Part shown: positions 50,499 through 59,219 of the stretch, in pieces
How positions within the stretch are numbered: the first letter of the stretch is position 1
How the letters are laid out: each line of letters starts with the position of its first letter
Assembly (NCBI RefSeq): GCF_014650495.1
Contig: NZ_BMVB01000027.1
Span: 1-64,000, forward strand
DNA: 64,000 nucleotides
From: Streptomyces cinnamoneus
GTDB taxonomy: Bacteria; Actinomycetota; Actinomycetes; Streptomycetales; Streptomycetaceae
Direction of reading: 5' to 3'
Program-made: the position numbers and the translations under genes
The notes under the pieces: model-generated
Database searches by the model: none
What the model was told of the DNA's origin: nothing
The model's input: the letters and a program-made list of their open reading frames with translations, nothing else

Positions 50499-52778
50499 AT
50501 GCGCAGAGAACCGCGGCAATCAGTCAAGGGAACGAAGGTGGGGCGGGACCTGGTCCAGATCCAGGTCATGGACGGACGGCAGGTCACGGACACCGACCGT
50601 GCCGCGCGCAGGCTGCGCGAGGAGGTCCGCAAGCGGGTGGGCGGCGAGGTCGCGCGGCGCAGGCTGGAGCACCCGGAGCCGATCAAGGTCCGTTGGTCGC
50701 CCAGCGGGCGGCCGGTCCAGTCGCCGGCGGTGGTGCTGGGGACCGGGAACCTGACCCGGCAGGGTGATGTCACCCAAGTACCGGAGTTCTTCCGCAGCCT
50801 GCCCCGGCGGCAGCTGGTGGTGCTGGGGGCGCCCGGAGCGGGGAAGAGCGTGCTCGCGCTGCTGCTCGCCAGGGAGCTGCTCACGTCGTGGCAGGACGGG
50901 GAGCCGGTGCCGGTTCTGCTGTCGCTGTCGTCGTGGAGGCCGGCGGTCACGTTACGCAGGTGGATGGCCCGGCGCCTCCGGGCGCTCAGCCCGGAGCTCG
51001 ACAAGAGGACGGCGCAGCGGCTGGTCGACGAGGGCAAGGTGATGCCCGTACTGGACGGCCTGGACGAACTGCCCGTGGCGTTGCACGCCCGTGCGGTGCA
51101 AGAGATCGAGACGGCCGTTGCCGAGGGCGTACCCCTGCTGGTGACCTGCCGTGCCGCCGAGTACGAGAGCACGGTGGAGGAGTCCGGTGACTTCCTCACC
51201 AGGGCCGCCGTCGTGGAGCTGGAGTCCGTGGAGCCCGAGGCGGCGATCACCTACCTCGAACACTCCAAGGTGGCGGAGGACCGACGCTGGGACGGGGTCT
51301 TCAAGGCCCTGCGCAGGGCTCCGAAGAGCCCGGTGGCCGCGGCGCTGTCGTCTCCGCTGATGCTGGACCTGGCGCGCACGGCCTACCGCGCGGGCTCGAC
51401 CGACCCGGGGGAGCTGCTGACGGGGAAGCGGTTCGGGAAACGGCGTGAGATCGAGTCCCATCTGCTGGAGAGGTATCTCCCCACGGTCTACGCCGAGTCG
51501 TCCGACACCCGGTACGGGCCCGAGCAGGCCAGGCGGTACCTGACGGTCATCGCGCGCCGCATGCGCCGCGACGGCACGTTCGACTTCGCCTGGTGGCAGA
51601 TCGACTCGCTGATCACGGGTCCTCTGGTCGGCACGGCCTACGGCTGTGTGTGGGGGTGGTTCTTCTCCCTGCTGTTCGGGCCGGTCGTGGGTGTGATCGC
51701 CGGGCTGCTGTCCGGTGCGTGCGGCTACGTCGCGTACGCCGCGGTCCGCAGCGGGCGCAAGCAGGTGTACATCGCGAAGGACGCGCTGCACGGCCCGCGG
51801 GCCACCCTCCTGCGGTACGGGCTGCTGGGAGCGCTGTCGGGCCTGGTCGTGGCCTGTGTCGTGGGGGTGGTCGTCGGCTGCTGGCTGCATGTCGCGGTGC
51901 ACGTTCCGGCGGGGACCGCGTGGGTGTACGGCCTGCTCGTCGGCGCGGGTCTGGGCTCGGCCACGCTGCTCGGGTCGGCCTGGGGCGCGTACCAGCTGTC
52001 GCGTGCGTGGTTCGGGCTGACGAAGCGGCTTCCGCCGAGGCTGATGCGCTTCCTCGACGACGCGCACGAGCTGGGGGTGCTGCGGCAGACCGGTGCCGTC
52101 TACCAGTTCCGTCACGCGCGGCTGCAGGAGCAGCTGAGCGGCGGGGGCCGGCCGTCGAAGGGTTCGATCCTGGAGGCCGAGTGGGACGGGCGCTGGCGCT
52201 GGAAGCCGCTTCTGCCCTTCGTGCCGGCGGCCACGCAGTTCGGCTTCGCGCTGATGGGGCTGAGCATCGTGGCGATGGTCAGCTACATGGCCTCCAGTGG
52301 CGTGTCCCTCGACCACCGCTCCGGTTCGAAGCCGAGCACCAGCGTGTCCTCGCTCTGCAACAACGACGCCACCGGCCAGACGTGCCACTCCATCAGGACG
52401 CTGACGTGGACGGTACCGGCGGGCTCGTCCGTCGCGACGGAGCTCGGGGCATCGGCCCGTCGTTCCGTCTCCGTCCTCGGACTCGGCGGCGGGATGGAGG
52501 CCCGTGGCTGCGCCAAGGCGTCCGTCGAGGTCGGCGTGCGCCTCAAGGGGCACGCCGCGCGGCCCGTGGTCGTGACGGTGGGGCAAAGAGACCCTTCGGG
52601 CAAGGGACGGGCGCTGGACCGCGCCCTGCGGTTCCAGGGCGAGCTGCCCGTCTCCGTCACCCTGCGCAGGCTGGACCGGGAACCCTGCGACCTGCAGTTC
52701 GCCTGGACGGAACCGGAGTTGACGGCCGACATCTACGCGTACGCCAGGTCCCGCTTCGGCGTGCCCTCCGCCGACTGA
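50499..52778 (+). CDS. Membrane NACHT-family NTPase
   Basis: 759 residues. A short N-terminal region, then a NACHT core: Walker A GAPGAGKS (110-117), Walker B VMPVLDGLDELP (181-192) and sensor-like LLVTCRAAEY near 213. After a helical region come several membrane helices (about 365-520: VGTAYGCVWGWFFSLLFGPVVGVIAGLLSG, LVVACVVGVVVGCWLHVAV, VYGLLVGAGLGSATLLG) and another near 580. A final extracytoplasmic domain carries paired cysteines (SLCNN, QTCHS, GCAKA, PCDLQ). Bacterial NACHT proteins often act in phage defence or signalling. Codon 152 is TTA (50952-50954), so translation should depend on bldA. ATG 50499 follows GGGGGAGC. Confidence 0.85.
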   Translation: MRREPRQSVKGTKVGRDLVQIQVMDGRQVTDTDRAARRLREEVRKRVGGEVARRRLEHPEPIKVRWSPSGRPVQSPAVVLGTGNLTRQGDVTQVPEFFRSLPRRQLVVLGAPGAGKSVLALLLARELLTSWQDGEPVPVLLSLSSWRPAVTLRRWMARRLRALSPELDKRTAQRLVDEGKVMPVLDGLDELPVALHARAVQEIETAVAEGVPLLVTCRAAEYESTVEESGDFLTRAAVVELESVEPEAAITYLEHSKVAEDRRWDGVFKALRRAPKSPVAAALSSPLMLDLARTAYRAGSTDPGELLTGKRFGKRREIESHLLERYLPTVYAESSDTRYGPEQARRYLTVIARRMRRDGTFDFAWWQIDSLITGPLVGTAYGCVWGWFFSLLFGPVVGVIAGLLSGACGYVAYAAVRSGRKQVYIAKDALHGPRATLLRYGLLGALSGLVVACVVGVVVGCWLHVAVHVPAGTAWVYGLLVGAGLGSATLLGSAWGAYQLSRAWFGLTKRLPPRLMRFLDDAHELGVLRQTGAVYQFRHARLQEQLSGGGRPSKGSILEAEWDGRWRWKPLLPFVPAATQFGFALMGLSIVAMVSYMASSGVSLDHRSGSKPSTSVSSLCNNDATGQTCHSIRTLTWTVPAGSSVATELGASARRSVSVLGLGGGMEARGCAKASVEVGVRLKGHAARPVVVTVGQRDPSGKGRALDRALRFQGELPVSVTLRRLDREPCDLQFAWTEPELTADIYAYARSRFGVPSAD
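50952..50954 (+). other. TTA (bldA-dependent) codon in the NACHT gene
   Basis: Leu152 is encoded TTA, in frame and just upstream of the Walker B segment. Rare TTA codons are concentrated in developmental and accessory genes of Streptomyces. Confidence 0.9.
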
Positions 52779-52900
52779 GGGGCGGCACCGGACACCGCTT
52801 CCCGTTGGGCTGGAGGCTGCACGTCAGCTCGGCGCGGGCCTGTGCGGCCCGTCCGTACCGGCCGGGGCCGCCGGGCCCCGGTCCGGGTGCGTACGCGGCC

Positions 52901-53698
52901 TCAGAGCTCGGTCACCACGACGTCCAGGGCCCACGGCGTGCCCCGCTTGGCCGGGGCGTCGCCCTCGACCGCGTAGCCCAGCTCGCGCAGGGCGTCGGCG
53001 AGCTCGCGCGGGGAGGCGGGCTCGTACCCGGCGGTGAGGAGGTCGCGGACGAGGCGGCCCTTGGTGGCCTTGTTGAAGTGGCTGACGACGGAGCGCTTCT
53101 CGACGCCGTTCACGGTCTTCGACTGCAGCACGCGCACGGTCGCCGTGCGTTCGGCGAGCTCGCCCTTGGGCTTCCAGGCCGTCGCGTAGGCGGCGGAGCG
53201 CAGGTCGAGGACGAGGCCGTCGCCCGCCGCCTCGGGAAGGGCCTCGGCCATGGGGGCGCGCCAGTGCGCGCCGAGCGCGCCCAGGGCCGGGAGCTTGACG
53301 CCCATCGAGCAGCGGTAGGAGGGGATGGCGTCGTCGATGCGCACCGCGCCCCACAGGCCGGAGAAGACGAGCAGCGACCGGCCGGCGGCGCGCCGGGCGG
53401 CGGCGCCGAGGCCGGCGATGCCGAGGGCGTCGTAGAGGACGCCGGTGTAGATCTCGCCGGCGGGGCGGGTCGGCGCGGTCCGCAGGACGGCGTTCTTGGC
53501 GATCTCGCCGCGCAGGCCGGGGCTGAGGCCGAGGACACCGGCGGCCTTCTCCTCGTCGCCCGCGCACAGCTCGGTGAGCTCGTCGAGCACGGCCCGGCGG
53601 TGGTCGGTGAGGGCGGGCAGGGAGAGCGAACCGAGCTCCAGCACCGGTCCGGCACCTCCGGTGGCTTTCCCCTCGGACGGCGGCAACAGCACGAGCAC
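52901..53698 (-). CDS. yaaA: Peroxide stress protein YaaA (DUF328/UPF0246)
   Basis: 265 residues. Family features are clear: MLVLLPPSEGKA at the start, YTGVLYDALG, LLVFSGLWGAVRIDDAIPSYRCSMGVKLP and VVSHFNKATKGRLVRDLL. YaaA lowers intracellular free iron during hydrogen-peroxide stress and protects DNA and proteins from Fenton damage. GTG 53698 has GGGGAG nine bases upstream. It is convergent with the NACHT gene and divergent from the RNB ribonuclease. Confidence 0.93.
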   Translation of the reverse strand: MLVLLPPSEGKATGGAGPVLELGSLSLPALTDHRRAVLDELTELCAGDEEKAAGVLGLSPGLRGEIAKNAVLRTAPTRPAGEIYTGVLYDALGIAGLGAAARRAAGRSLLVFSGLWGAVRIDDAIPSYRCSMGVKLPALGALGAHWRAPMAEALPEAAGDGLVLDLRSAAYATAWKPKGELAERTATVRVLQSKTVNGVEKRSVVSHFNKATKGRLVRDLLTAGYEPASPRELADALRELGYAVEGDAPAKRGTPWALDVVVTEL

Positions 53699-53747
53699 GG
53701 TGTGAATCTCCCCATCGGAACGTCGCGGATCCGTGCCACCCTAACGC

Positions 53748-53828
53748 CGTCGGCCCGTCGGCCCGTCGGCCCGCCCGTCTGCTCCTCCGGCCCGTCGGCC
53801 CGCCCGTCTGCTCCTCCGGCCCGTCCGC
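53748..53828. repeat. Short tandem repeat in the yaaA/RNB divergent promoter
   Basis: GTCGGCCC 8-bp units lead into two exact 29-bp copies (53760-53788 and 53789-53817) and a partial third. It separates divergent promoters and is not coding. Confidence 0.8.
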
Positions 53829-53889
53829 CCTGACGCCGTCCGCCACGCTCGCCGTGCCGCACGCCGGTGCCGCCCCTAGGCTCGGGATC

Positions 53890-55356
53890 ATGCCCCGCCG
53901 CCCGATCCGCGTGACGGACACGGAGCGCCACCCGCTTCTGTCGGCACTGCGTGAGGTACGTGAGAGGGCGCACGTGCCGGAGGGCTTCCCGGCCCGGGCG
54001 CTCCAGGAGGCCGAGCAGGCCGCGCGGCACCCGCGCATGCCCGCGTACGACGCGACGGACGTGCCGCTGTTCACGATCGACCCGCCGGGGGCGAAGGACC
54101 TCGACCAGGCGATGTTCCTGTCCCGGCGGAAGACCGGGGGCTACCGCGTGCACTACGCGATCGCGGACGTCGCCGCGTTCGTACAGCCGGGCGGTGCGCT
54201 GGACCAGGAGGCGCACGAGCGGGTGATGACGCTGTACTACCCGGACGTGCGGGTGCCCCTGTACCCCGGGAGCCTGAGCGAGGGCGCCGCGAGCCTGCTG
54301 CCGGACCACGACCGGCCGGCCGTGCTGTGGCAGCTGGACATGGACACGGACGGGAAGGTGGTGGCCACGGACGTGCGGCGGGCCGTGGTGCGCAGCCGGG
54401 CGCAGCTGGACTACGCGGGCGTCCAGCGGGCCGTCGACACCGGGACGGCCGAGGAGCCGCTGTCGCTGCTGCGGGAGATCGGGGCGCGGCGGCAGGAGCT
54501 GGAGCGGACGCGCGGCGGGATCTCCCTCAACGTGCCGGAGCAGGAGGTGGTGCTGCGGGAGGACGGCGGCTACGCGCTGCAGTACCGGGTGCCGCTGCCG
54601 GCGGAGGAGTGGAACGCGCAGATCTCCCTGATGACGGGCATGGCGGCGGCCCGGCTGATGCTGGACGCGGGGACGGGCATCCTGCGCACGCTGCCCGCCG
54701 CGCCTGCGGGGGCGGTGGAGAGGCTGCGGCGGGTGGCGAAGGCGCTGGGGGTGGGGTGGCCGGAGGGCATGCCGTACCCGGTGGTGGTGCGGGCGCTGGA
54801 CCCGCACCATCCGCAGCACGCGGCGTTCCTGCAGGAGTGCACGACGCTGTTGCGCGGTGCCGGCTACGTGGTCTTCGACCGCGACCGCCCCACCACCCAC
54901 CCGGTCCCCGCGGACCCCGTGCACGCGGCGCTGGCGGCCCCGTACGCCCACTGCACGGCGCCGCTGCGCCGCCTGGTCGACCGCTGCACCTCCGAGCTGT
55001 GCCTGGCGGCGCGCGCCGGGCTGGAGGCCCCCGAGTGGGTGCGCGCGGCGCTGGACGGGCTGCCGGCCACGATGGAACGCGGTGCGCGGCGGGCGGCGGA
55101 GGCGGAGCGGGAGTGCGTGGACCTGGTGGAGGCGGCGCTGCTGCGCGACCGCATCGGGGAGGTCTTCGAGGGCTACGTGGTGGACGTGATCGAGTCCCGC
55201 CCGACGGCGGGCACGGTCCACCTCTACGACCCCGCGGTGGTCGGTCACGTCGAGGGCGACGGCGACGGGCCGCCGCTGGAGCTGGGCCGGCGCATGCGGG
55301 TCCGGGTGATCGAGGCGAACCCGGGTCAGGAAAAGGTCTGGTTCGCCCCGGCGTGA
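53890..55356 (+). CDS. RNB-domain 3'-5' exoribonuclease
   Basis: 488 residues. The RNase II/R catalytic (RNB) core begins FTIDPPGAKDLDQAMFLSR, where the Asp residues bind magnesium, followed by VHYAIADVAAFV and ending PYAHCTAPLRRLVDRCTSELC. The usual cold-shock and S1 domains are largely absent, so this is a compact actinobacterial form. It degrades RNA processively from the 3' end. The ATG at 53890 has no Shine-Dalgarno but a TAGGCT -10 element (53878-53883) ends six bases before it, indicating a leaderless transcript. rnpB follows immediately. Confidence 0.9.
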   Translation: MPRRPIRVTDTERHPLLSALREVRERAHVPEGFPARALQEAEQAARHPRMPAYDATDVPLFTIDPPGAKDLDQAMFLSRRKTGGYRVHYAIADVAAFVQPGGALDQEAHERVMTLYYPDVRVPLYPGSLSEGAASLLPDHDRPAVLWQLDMDTDGKVVATDVRRAVVRSRAQLDYAGVQRAVDTGTAEEPLSLLREIGARRQELERTRGGISLNVPEQEVVLREDGGYALQYRVPLPAEEWNAQISLMTGMAAARLMLDAGTGILRTLPAAPAGAVERLRRVAKALGVGWPEGMPYPVVVRALDPHHPQHAAFLQECTTLLRGAGYVVFDRDRPTTHPVPADPVHAALAAPYAHCTAPLRRLVDRCTSELCLAARAGLEAPEWVRAALDGLPATMERGARRAAEAERECVDLVEAALLRDRIGEVFEGYVVDVIESRPTAGTVHLYDPAVVGHVEGDGDGPPLELGRRMRVRVIEANPGQEKVWFAPA

Positions 55357-55379
55357 GCGGCCGGTACCATGGTCGACAC

Positions 55380-55790
55380 GGTGGATGAGCCGGCCGGGCG
55401 GCCGCGTGGGACCTTCACGGGTCCCCCGAGGAACGTCCGGGCTCCATACGGCAGGGTGGTGGGTAACGCCCACCCGGGGTGACCCGCGGGACAGTGCCAC
55501 AGAAAACAGACCGCCGGAGTCCTCGGATTCCGGTAAGGGTGAAACGGTGGTGTAAGAGACCACCAGCGCCTGGGGTGACTCAGGCGGCTAGGTAAACCCC
55601 ACCCGGAGCAAGGTCAAGAGGGGTCGTTTCCGAACGGCCCTGCGCGGACGACCGAGGGCTGCCCGCCCGAGTCCGCGGGTAGACCGCACGAACCTGGCGG
55701 CAACGTCAGGTCTAGATGGATGGCCGCCTCCCCGAGGGCCGCAAGGCCCCCGGGAGACAGAACCCGGCGTACAGGCCGACTCATCCACCG
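55380..55790 (+). ncRNA. rnpB: RNase P RNA (type A)
   Basis: About 410 bases. The conserved core is present in order: GAGGAACGTCCGGGCTCC near 55428 (P4 5' strand), GGACAGTGCCACAGAAAACAG near 55490, GGTAAGGGTGAAACGGTGG, AAGAGACCACC, and GGTAAACCCC, with the closing ACAGAACCCGGCGTACAGGCCG (P4 3' strand region) near 55757. The ends pair as P1 (GGTGGATGAG with CTCATCCACC). It is the catalytic RNA that matures tRNA 5' ends. A strong terminator follows. Confidence 0.97.
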
Positions 55791-55800
55791 CCTGAGCGAC

Positions 55801-55838
55801 AAGGCCCCCGCCCTGCGATATCGCAGGGCGGGGGCCTT
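55801..55838 (+). terminator. Terminator of rnpB
   Basis: A 38-base perfect palindrome (19-bp arms, no true loop, centre GCGATATCGC) starts 11 bases after the RNase P RNA and ends in CTTTC. Confidence 0.88.
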
Positions 55839-55903
55839 TCGCATGGAGCCGCCGCTCCGCGTCGCCCCGCAGAGACCGTGCTCGCCGTGCTCGCGTCGGT
55901 GAG

Positions 55904-56152
55904 TCAGTAGGCGGTGACGCTGACCACGACCAGCTTCAGCAGCCGGGGCGCGATCAGGTACTCGAACATGCCGCCCGCGACGTAAAAGACCTGGGCGTCG
56001 GAGCCGCCCTCGTGGCGTTCCCCCGGGACGTACAAGGTTTCTGCGGCACGGAGTAACCCCTCGCACCGCTCCTTGATCTGGCCCGCCAGCTCCGGGCCGA
56101 GGTCCAGCTCGCTCTCCGGCCACCAGTACTCCCAGGCCCAGCCGTCGCTCAC
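55904..56152 (-). CDS. Putative toxin of a DUF6247-associated pair
   Basis: 82 residues: MSDGWAWEYWWPESELDLGPELAGQIKERCEGLL… SDAQVFYVAGGMFEYLIAPRLLKLVVVSVTAY. A short alpha-beta fold with basic patches, of a size fitting RelE/ParE-like toxins, though no catalytic residue can be assigned. GTG 56152 overlaps the upstream DUF6247 stop as GTGA, the usual coupled arrangement. Function is inferred from the pairing. Confidence 0.65.
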   Translation of the reverse strand: MSDGWAWEYWWPESELDLGPELAGQIKERCEGLLRAAETLYVPGERHEGGSDAQVFYVAGGMFEYLIAPRLLKLVVVSVTAY

Positions 56153-56505
56153 TCGGCGACCGCCCGCCGGGCCGCCGCCTTGATGCCGGCCACCTCACGC
56201 GCGGCGGAGCGCATGGTTTCTTCGTCCGTGGCCGTCCGGACGAGGCGCTCGGCTTCGTGGAGGCGGCGGGCCACCCCGGGGTGGCGTTCGATCTCCACCG
56301 TCACCGCCCAGCGCAGCAGGAACCCGTTCACGGGGCCCACGGACTGGGTTTCCGCCGCCAGCGTGAGGACCTCGTCCCGCTCGGCCTCCAGCAGCGGGAG
56401 TTTCGCCGGGGCAACGCGCGCCAGGGCTTGTCCGAGGGCGGAGATCGTTCTGTCCGGACGCTCGATGGCCGGCTCGTCACCGTCTTCGGCCGGGTGCGCG
56501 CCCAT
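56149..56505 (-). CDS. DUF6247-like protein, putative antitoxin
   Basis: 118 residues, mostly helical: ALARVAPAKLPLLEAERDEVLTLA, then a conserved NGFLLRWAVTVEIERHP and HEAERLVRTATDEETMRSAAREVAGI. This is the DUF6247 pattern seen upstream of small toxin-like genes in Streptomyces. ATG 56505 follows AAGGGAG with four-base spacing; a longer form from 56565 is less likely. It is coupled to the 82-residue gene. Confidence 0.7.
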   Translation of the reverse strand: MGAHPAEDGDEPAIERPDRTISALGQALARVAPAKLPLLEAERDEVLTLAAETQSVGPVNGFLLRWAVTVEIERHPGVARRLHEAERLVRTATDEETMRSAAREVAGIKAAARRAVAE

Positions 56506-56657
56506 GTGGCTCCCTTGCGTCAGCGAAATCGTGACCGGCGCCTGCTGTGGGTCCACACCAGCCACCCGGGCCGCACGGGCGGGGCCTCCCGGTCGGCAGG
56601 ACCGAACTGCCCAGGCGGCCTATTCTGGGCGGGGGTCACGATGCCAGGGGAGTTGCC

Positions 56658-57215
56658 ATGGCTACGACCAAGTGGTTCTTCGAGCCCGGACACACCGGTG
56701 CCGAATTCCGTGCCCGGCACATGATGGTCACCCACGTCCGCGGCGCCCTCAAGAACGTGCAGGGCTCGCTGGAAGCCGACCCGGATGCCCCGGAGGCGGC
56801 GCGGGTCGAGGCGACAATCGACGCCACGCAGGTGTACACCGGGCAGCCGCAGCGCGACGAGCATCTGCGGAGCGCCGACTTCTTCGACGTCGAGCACCAT
56901 CCGACCTGGACGTTCAGCGGGACGGAGGTCCGCCAGCTGAGCCCGACGGACTTCCTGCTCACCGGAGACCTCACCGTGCGGGGCGTGACGCGGCCCGTGA
57001 CGTTCGACGTGACGTACCTGGGGCAGTGGGACACGCCCTGGTGGGAGGACGGGCGCGACCTCGGGCCCCGGCGGCGTGCCGGGTTCTGCGCCACGGCGCG
57101 GATCAACCGGCACGACTTCGGGGTCAGTTGGAACGACACCGTCGACCGGGGCGGGGTCGTCGTCGGCGACATGATCGACGTGACGGTCGACGTCGAGGCC
57201 GTCCGCGAGAGCTAG
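56658..57215 (+). CDS. YceI-family lipid-binding protein
   Basis: 185 residues, lipocalin-like barrel. Typical motifs: GHTGAEFRARHMMVTHVRGAL, LRSADFFDVEHHPTWTFSG, LTGDLTVRGVTRPVTFDV, and the final INRHDFGVSW. There is no signal peptide, so it is a cytoplasmic YceI of the polyisoprenoid-binding type common in actinobacteria. ATG 56658 follows AGGGGAG. Its last four bases overlap the convergent NTF2-like gene. Confidence 0.9.
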   Translation: MATTKWFFEPGHTGAEFRARHMMVTHVRGALKNVQGSLEADPDAPEAARVEATIDATQVYTGQPQRDEHLRSADFFDVEHHPTWTFSGTEVRQLSPTDFLLTGDLTVRGVTRPVTFDVTYLGQWDTPWWEDGRDLGPRRRAGFCATARINRHDFGVSWNDTVDRGGVVVGDMIDVTVDVEAVRES

Positions 57216-57652
57216 ACGTCCGCCGGGGCCGGGACCAGGCCGTCCGCCACCAGGCCCGCCAGGACCGCCTCGCCCAGGGCGTGCACCGCGGACTGCGGGC
57301 GGACCATCACCGTGAACTCCTTGATCAGCCCCTCCTCGTCCAGGTGCAGCAGGTCGATGCCGTGGATCTCCCGGCCCCCCACCGTGGCCCGGAAGAGCAG
57401 CACCGCCGACGTGGCGTCCGTCCCGTCGGCGCCGGTCTGCGTCGTGCCGTCGAGGCGCCCGGCGTAGCGGAAGTCCTCGAAGACGCGCAGCAGGACCCCG
57501 AACAGCCCCAGCACCATCTCCCGGCCCTCGAACGGCCGGAACTTCACCGGGCTGTAGAGGCGCACGTCCTCGGTGAACAGCCCCTCCATGGCGGTGACGT
57601 CACCGCTCTCCACGGCGGCACGGAAGCGGTCCGCTGCTGACACTCCTGTCAC
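57212..57652 (-). CDS. SnoaL/NTF2-like protein
   Basis: 146 residues, cone-shaped NTF2 fold: AADRFRAAVESGDVTAMEGLFTEDVRLYSPVKFRPFEGRE, then IHGIDLLHLDEEGLIKEFTVMVRP. Polyketide cyclases, isomerases and limonene-epoxide-like enzymes share it; no catalytic set can be named. GTG 57652 follows GAGGAGCC. It is divergent from a PadR regulator across a perfect operator-like repeat and is a probable target of it. Confidence 0.8.
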   Translation of the reverse strand: MTGVSAADRFRAAVESGDVTAMEGLFTEDVRLYSPVKFRPFEGREMVLGLFGVLLRVFEDFRYAGRLDGTTQTGADGTDATSAVLLFRATVGGREIHGIDLLHLDEEGLIKEFTVMVRPQSAVHALGEAVLAGLVADGLVPAPADV

Positions 57653-57697
57653 GGCTCCTCCTCAATTTCCGATGCTTCGACTACTCATCATTCTGAC

Positions 57698-57715
57698 TAC
57701 TCAAATTTATGAGTA
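57698..57715. promoter_or_regulatory. Candidate PadR operator
   Basis: TACTCA-AATTTA-TGAGTA, perfect 6-bp arms, in the divergent SnoaL-like/PadR promoter. A related CTACTCA half-site lies at 57681-57687. AT content is far above the local background. Confidence 0.6.
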
Positions 57716-57762
57716 CCATGCCTACGGGATCCGTGAACAGAGGGAACAGAGGGGAGCCACCC

Positions 57763-58332
57763 ATGGCCCTGCGCCACGCCGTCCTGGCGGCGCTGCTCAA
57801 CGAGGAGCTGAGCGGCTACCAGCTCGCCAAGGCGTTCGACACGGGAGTGGCGAACTTCTGGCACGCGCTGCCCCAGCAGCTCTACGCCGAGCTGACCAGG
57901 CTGGAGAGCGACGGGCTGATCACCGGCCGGGAAGTCGTGCAGGACACCCGGCCCAACAAGCGCCTGTTCCGCGTCACCGACGCCGGTACCGCAGAGATGG
58001 AGCGGTTCACGGCGGCCGCCACCAAGCCCTCCTTCATCCGCGACGACCTGCTCGTCAAGGTCCAGGCCGCCGACCACGTCGACACCGGTGAGCTGATCGC
58101 CCAGCTCACCGAGCGGGCGGCCTTCGCCCGGGCCAAGGTCGAGCTGTTCGGCTCGCTGCTGCACACGATGCGCGGCGACCGCACCGAGGAGGACCACCTG
58201 CGCCACGGCGAACGGATCGGCCCCTACCTCACCTGCCTGCGCGGCCTCGCCTTCGAGCAGGAGAACCGCGACTGGTGCGAGCGCAGCGTGGCGATCCTGA
58301 ACGAGAGGCGGTCGGCCCGTGCCCGGGCGTGA
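57763..58332 (+). CDS. PadR-family transcriptional regulator
   Basis: 189 residues. The PadR winged helix is at the N-terminus (LRHAVLAALLNEELSGYQLAKAF… LYAELTRLESDGLITGREVVQDTRPNKRLFRVTDAG), followed by the coiled dimer region of the longer Vir subclass. ATG 57763 has GGGGAG six bases upstream; the upstream Met at 57709 lies inside the operator. It overlaps the GDSL gene by 14 bases and is likely autoregulated. Confidence 0.9.
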   Translation: MALRHAVLAALLNEELSGYQLAKAFDTGVANFWHALPQQLYAELTRLESDGLITGREVVQDTRPNKRLFRVTDAGTAEMERFTAAATKPSFIRDDLLVKVQAADHVDTGELIAQLTERAAFARAKVELFGSLLHTMRGDRTEEDHLRHGERIGPYLTCLRGLAFEQENRDWCERSVAILNERRSARARA

Positions 58333-59179
58333 GTACCTGCGGTACGTCGCCCTGGGCGACAGCCAGACCGAGGGCCTGGGCGACCCCGACGACGCCGGCC
58401 GCCCCCGAGGCTGGGCCGACCGGCTCGCCGCCGGGCACCTCGCACCGCACAACCCCGGCCTGCTGTACGCCAATCTGGCCGTGCGCGGCCGCCTCGCCGG
58501 GCAGGTCCGCGACGAACAGCTCGCCGCGGCCCTCGCACTCCGCCCCGACCTGGCCACCGTCGTCGCCGGCGTCAATGACGTGCTGCGGCCGCGCTTCGAC
58601 GCCGACGAGGTCGCCGGGCACCTGGAGGCGATGTTCGCCGCGCTCACCGCGCAGGGGGCCCGCGTCGCGACCCTCACCTTCCCCGACGCCGCCCGGATCA
58701 CCCCGCTCGCCCGCCCCCTCGGCCCCCGCGTCACCGCCCTCAACCACCGCATCCGCCGGGCGGCCCACCGGCACGGGGTCGTCGTCGCCGAGACCACCCA
58801 CCACCCCGTGGTGAGCGATCCCCGTCTGTGGAGCCCGGACCGGCTGCACGCCGGCCCCCTCGGCCACGAGCGGATCGCGGCGGCCGTCGCCCACGCCCTC
58901 GGCCTGCCCGGCAGCGACGACTCCTGGACGCACCCCCTGCCGCCCCCGTCGGCGGCCGCACCCCCCGCCGGACCGCGCAGTGCCGCCGCCGAGGTGCGCT
59001 GGGCCGCCGCCTTCCTCGGCCCCTGGCTCGTCCGCCGTCTGCGCGGCCGCTCCTCGGGCGACGGCCGTACGGCCAAGCGCCCCGGACTCCTGCCCGTCGC
59101 GTCCGTCGCGCATCTTCCGCCGGGTCTGGCTACCGTGGACGGGAAGGACGGGAAGAGCGCGCACCCGAAGTCGCCGTAA
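58319..59179 (+). CDS. SGNH/GDSL hydrolase
   Basis: 286 residues. Block I VALGDSQTEGLG (catalytic Ser near 16), block III VAGVNDVLR (Asn), and block V SPDRLHAGPLGH (Asp/His dyad near 182-185). The C-terminal 90 residues are Pro/Arg-rich with a helix-forming segment and probably disordered. No signal peptide, so the esterase acts inside the cell. GTG 58319 lies within the PadR 3' end. Confidence 0.87.
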   Translation: MPGREYLRYVALGDSQTEGLGDPDDAGRPRGWADRLAAGHLAPHNPGLLYANLAVRGRLAGQVRDEQLAAALALRPDLATVVAGVNDVLRPRFDADEVAGHLEAMFAALTAQGARVATLTFPDAARITPLARPLGPRVTALNHRIRRAAHRHGVVVAETTHHPVVSDPRLWSPDRLHAGPLGHERIAAAVAHALGLPGSDDSWTHPLPPPSAAAPPAGPRSAAAEVRWAAAFLGPWLVRRLRGRSSGDGRTAKRPGLLPVASVAHLPPGLATVDGKDGKSAHPKSP

Positions 59180-59219
59180 ACCCGGTACCGCACCGGAGCC
59201 ACGCCGAAAGGGGTCGACG

